Source: Streptosporangiaceae bacterium
GTDB lineage: Bacteria; Actinomycetota; Actinomycetes; Streptosporangiales; Streptosporangiaceae
Length of the DNA: 59,081 bases
Direction: 5' to 3'
Assembly: GCA_030041275.1 (NCBI GenBank)
Contig: JASHOE010000324.1
Span: forward strand, 1-59,081
Shown here: positions 57,738 through 59,081 of the stretch, in pieces
Numbering within the stretch: the stretch's first letter is position 1
Layout of the letters: every line of letters starts with the position of its first letter
Translations under genes and position numbers: made by a program
Notes under the pieces: generated by a model
Told to the model about the DNA's origin: nothing
What the model saw: the letters and a program-made list of their open reading frames with translations, nothing else
Databases searched by the model: none

Positions 57738-59081
57738 TGCGACACCGCCTCGGGTGACAATTCGATCACCTGACGCAGCTCAGCCACCGACATCTCGCTG
57801 AGCCAGCTCTCGCCGGTGCCGACGATGGCCTGGGCCAGGGCCTTCTTGTCCTCGATCATCTGATCGATACGCTCCTCGACGGTACCCACGCACACGAACT
57901 TGCGGACCTGCACGTCGCGGCGCTGGCCAATGCGGAACGCGCGGTCGGTCGCCTGATCTTCTACTGCGGGGTTCCACCACCGGTCCACGTGAATCACATG
58001 ACTCGCGGCGGTCAGGTTCAGTCCGGTACCGCCCGCCTTGAGCGAAAGCAGGAAGACGGCCGGGCCCTCGCCCTGCTGGAAGTCGGCGACCATCTCGTCA
58101 CGCCGTCGCTTGGGCGTCGCTCCATGCAGGAAGTGAACCGGGCAGCCGAGCCTGGCGGCGAGATAGGGCTGCAGCATGCGCCCGAACTCCGCGTACTGGG
58201 TGAAGCACAGCGCCCGGTCTCCGGCCTGCGTGAGCTCCTCGCAGATCTCCTCGAGCCGCGCAAGTTTGCCGGATCGGCCGTCCAGGCGCGAACCATCGCC
58301 GAGGAGGTGCGCCGGGTGGTTGCAGACTTGCTTGAGTTTGGCCATCGTGGCCAGCACGAGACCACGGCGCTCGATCCCCGGCTCAGCAGCCTCGATACGC
58401 GCCATCATGTCGTCGACGGTCGCCTGGTACAGCGATGCCTGCTCCGGCGTCAGGTTGCACCAGACCTTCATCTCCAGCTTGTCCGGAAGGTCCGCAATCA
58501 CGCTCTTGTCGGTCTTCAGCCGGCGCAGGATGAACGGCCCGGTGATCCGCTTCAGTTGCTCCGTCGCCGCCGCGTCGGAATTGCGCTCGATCGGGATCGC
58601 GAACCGGCGCCGGAACTTCTCGGCCGGCCCGAGCAATCCGGGGCTGGTGAACTCCATGATCGACCACAGGTCCGCCAGCCGGTTCTCAACCGGCGTGCCG
58701 GTCAGCGCGATCCGAGCCGCGGCCGGGATCGCGCGGACCGCCTGCGCCTGCCGGGTGGACGCGTTCTTGATGTTCTGGGCTTCGTCGACCACCACCCGCG
58801 CCCACGGCACCTCCGCGAGCGCTGCGCGGTCCCTGGTGGCAACGCCATAGGTGGTGATGACCAGGTCAGCAGATGCGACGGCTGCGGCCAGCTCCGGGCC
58901 CGCGAGACGATCAGCGCCGTGGTGCACGTGCACGCTGAGCTCCGGAGTAAACCGGGCGGCCTCCCGCTGCCAGTTCCCCACCAGCGACATCGGGCAGATC
59001 AGCAACGTAGACCCGGTGGCGGTCCCAGCGTCTCGCTCGGCCTGGAGCAGCGCCAGCGTCTGCGGCGACTTGCCGAGGCCC
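57734..59081 (-). CDS. SNF2-family DEAD/DEAH helicase (5' end outside window)
   Basis: The frame continues to the right edge with readable motifs from Walker A-like GLGKSPQTLALL (window end), then VVVDEAQNIKN (motif II), ALTGTPVENR (III), SLKAGGTGLNLTAASHVIHVDRWWNP (V) and QATDRAFRIGQRRDVQV (VI). It is the C-terminal two thirds of an ATP-dependent DNA translocase of the bacterial SNF2/HepA type. Coupled to a SWIM protein downstream by a 4-base overlap. Uses ATP to move on DNA, target unknown. Confidence 0.93.
   Translation of the reverse strand, partial: GLGKSPQTLALLQAERDAGTATGSTLLICPMSLVGNWQREAARFTPELSVHVHHGADRLAGPELAAAVASADLVITTYGVATRDRAALAEVPWARVVVDEAQNIKNASTRQAQAVRAIPAAARIALTGTPVENRLADLWSIMEFTSPGLLGPAEKFRRRFAIPIERNSDAAATEQLKRITGPFILRRLKTDKSVIADLPDKLEMKVWCNLTPEQASLYQATVDDMMARIEAAEPGIERRGLVLATMAKLKQVCNHPAHLLGDGSRLDGRSGKLARLEEICEELTQAGDRALCFTQYAEFGRMLQPYLAARLGCPVHFLHGATPKRRRDEMVADFQQGEGPAVFLLSLKAGGTGLNLTAASHVIHVDRWWNPAVEDQATDRAFRIGQRRDVQVRKFVCVGTVEERIDQMIEDKKALAQAIVGTGESWLSEMSVAELRQVIELSPEAVSQ

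Noticed and set aside
1..59081. CRISPR arrays, transposases, integrases, rRNA or further tRNAs
   Set aside because: None were seen on either strand; the only tRNA is the initiator at 25223-25299.

Overview
The window is GC-rich (roughly 68-70%), with strong G/C preference at third codon positions, many GTG starts and several genes that look leaderless. Gene content (mycofactocin genes, two GlxA/TetR-type regulators, a DUF6297-like ABC permease, an LCP ligase, DUF5941-like protein, PPOX fold, MMPL transporter, PIN-PhoH, initiator tRNA with encoded CCA) points to a chromosomal segment of a high-GC actinomycete, probably a Streptosporangiales-like or related lineage. No transposase, integrase gene, CRISPR array or rRNA was seen.

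Layout. 1-2.35 kb: start of a mycofactocin locus (mftC truncated by the window edge, mftB, mftA on the minus strand; mftR divergent, with a palindromic operator between them). 2.5-10.4 kb: sulfur amino acid PLP enzyme, methyltransferase, a GlxA-type regulator, an aminoglycoside-phosphotransferase relic, a small conserved-looking protein, a merR-trxA operon, a HEPN-like protein, a TRM11-like methylase and a membrane protein. A 35-bp element occurs twice here, upstream of the GlxA regulator and between the relic and the small gene. 10.8-25.3 kb: TetR with a large dyad, tandem YbjQ protein, PPOX protein, LysE exporter plus methyltransferase, a VOC-fold relic, a two-gene ABC exporter, MmcQ/YjbR, CDF zinc transporter, UGSC-like protein, transglutaminase-like protein, an Mn2+ riboswitch upstream of a GDT1/TMEM165 transporter, and a 1-kb segment bounded by 24-bp direct repeats, one copy of which lies inside the initiator tRNA gene.

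25.4-39.3 kb is an envelope-polymer region: three large multi-pass membrane proteins of GT-C type, an LCP ligase, a glycerol-1-phosphate dehydrogenase-like enzyme, a LicC-like nucleotidyltransferase, a DUF5941-like membrane protein, an IspD/TarI-like cytidylyltransferase and a GT2 glycosyltransferase. Together they could make a CDP-activated polyol or G1P precursor, polymerise or decorate it, and attach it to peptidoglycan. The neighbouring short-chain cis-prenyltransferase (40.9 kb) and NlpC/P60 hydrolase (45.4 kb) fit the same theme.

39.3-59.1 kb: PIN-PhoH, cis-prenyltransferase, a GTP-type PEP carboxykinase interrupted by one in-frame amber codon, a probable ribbon-helix-helix protein with an operator on its start codon, NlpC/P60, a YyaL-like thioredoxin-fold protein, UDP-sulfoquinovose synthase (SqdB), DUF2461, an MMPL transporter-aldo/keto reductase operon with divergent TetR, rhodanese, GNAT, and a SWIM/SNF2 helicase pair running off the right edge.

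The observations most worth following are the tRNA-fMet-anchored repeat pair, the 35-bp duplicated element, the G1P/CDP-polyol envelope cluster, the amber-interrupted pckG with a coupled leader ORF, and the mycofactocin operator. All family calls are from reading translated sequence; no database search was possible.
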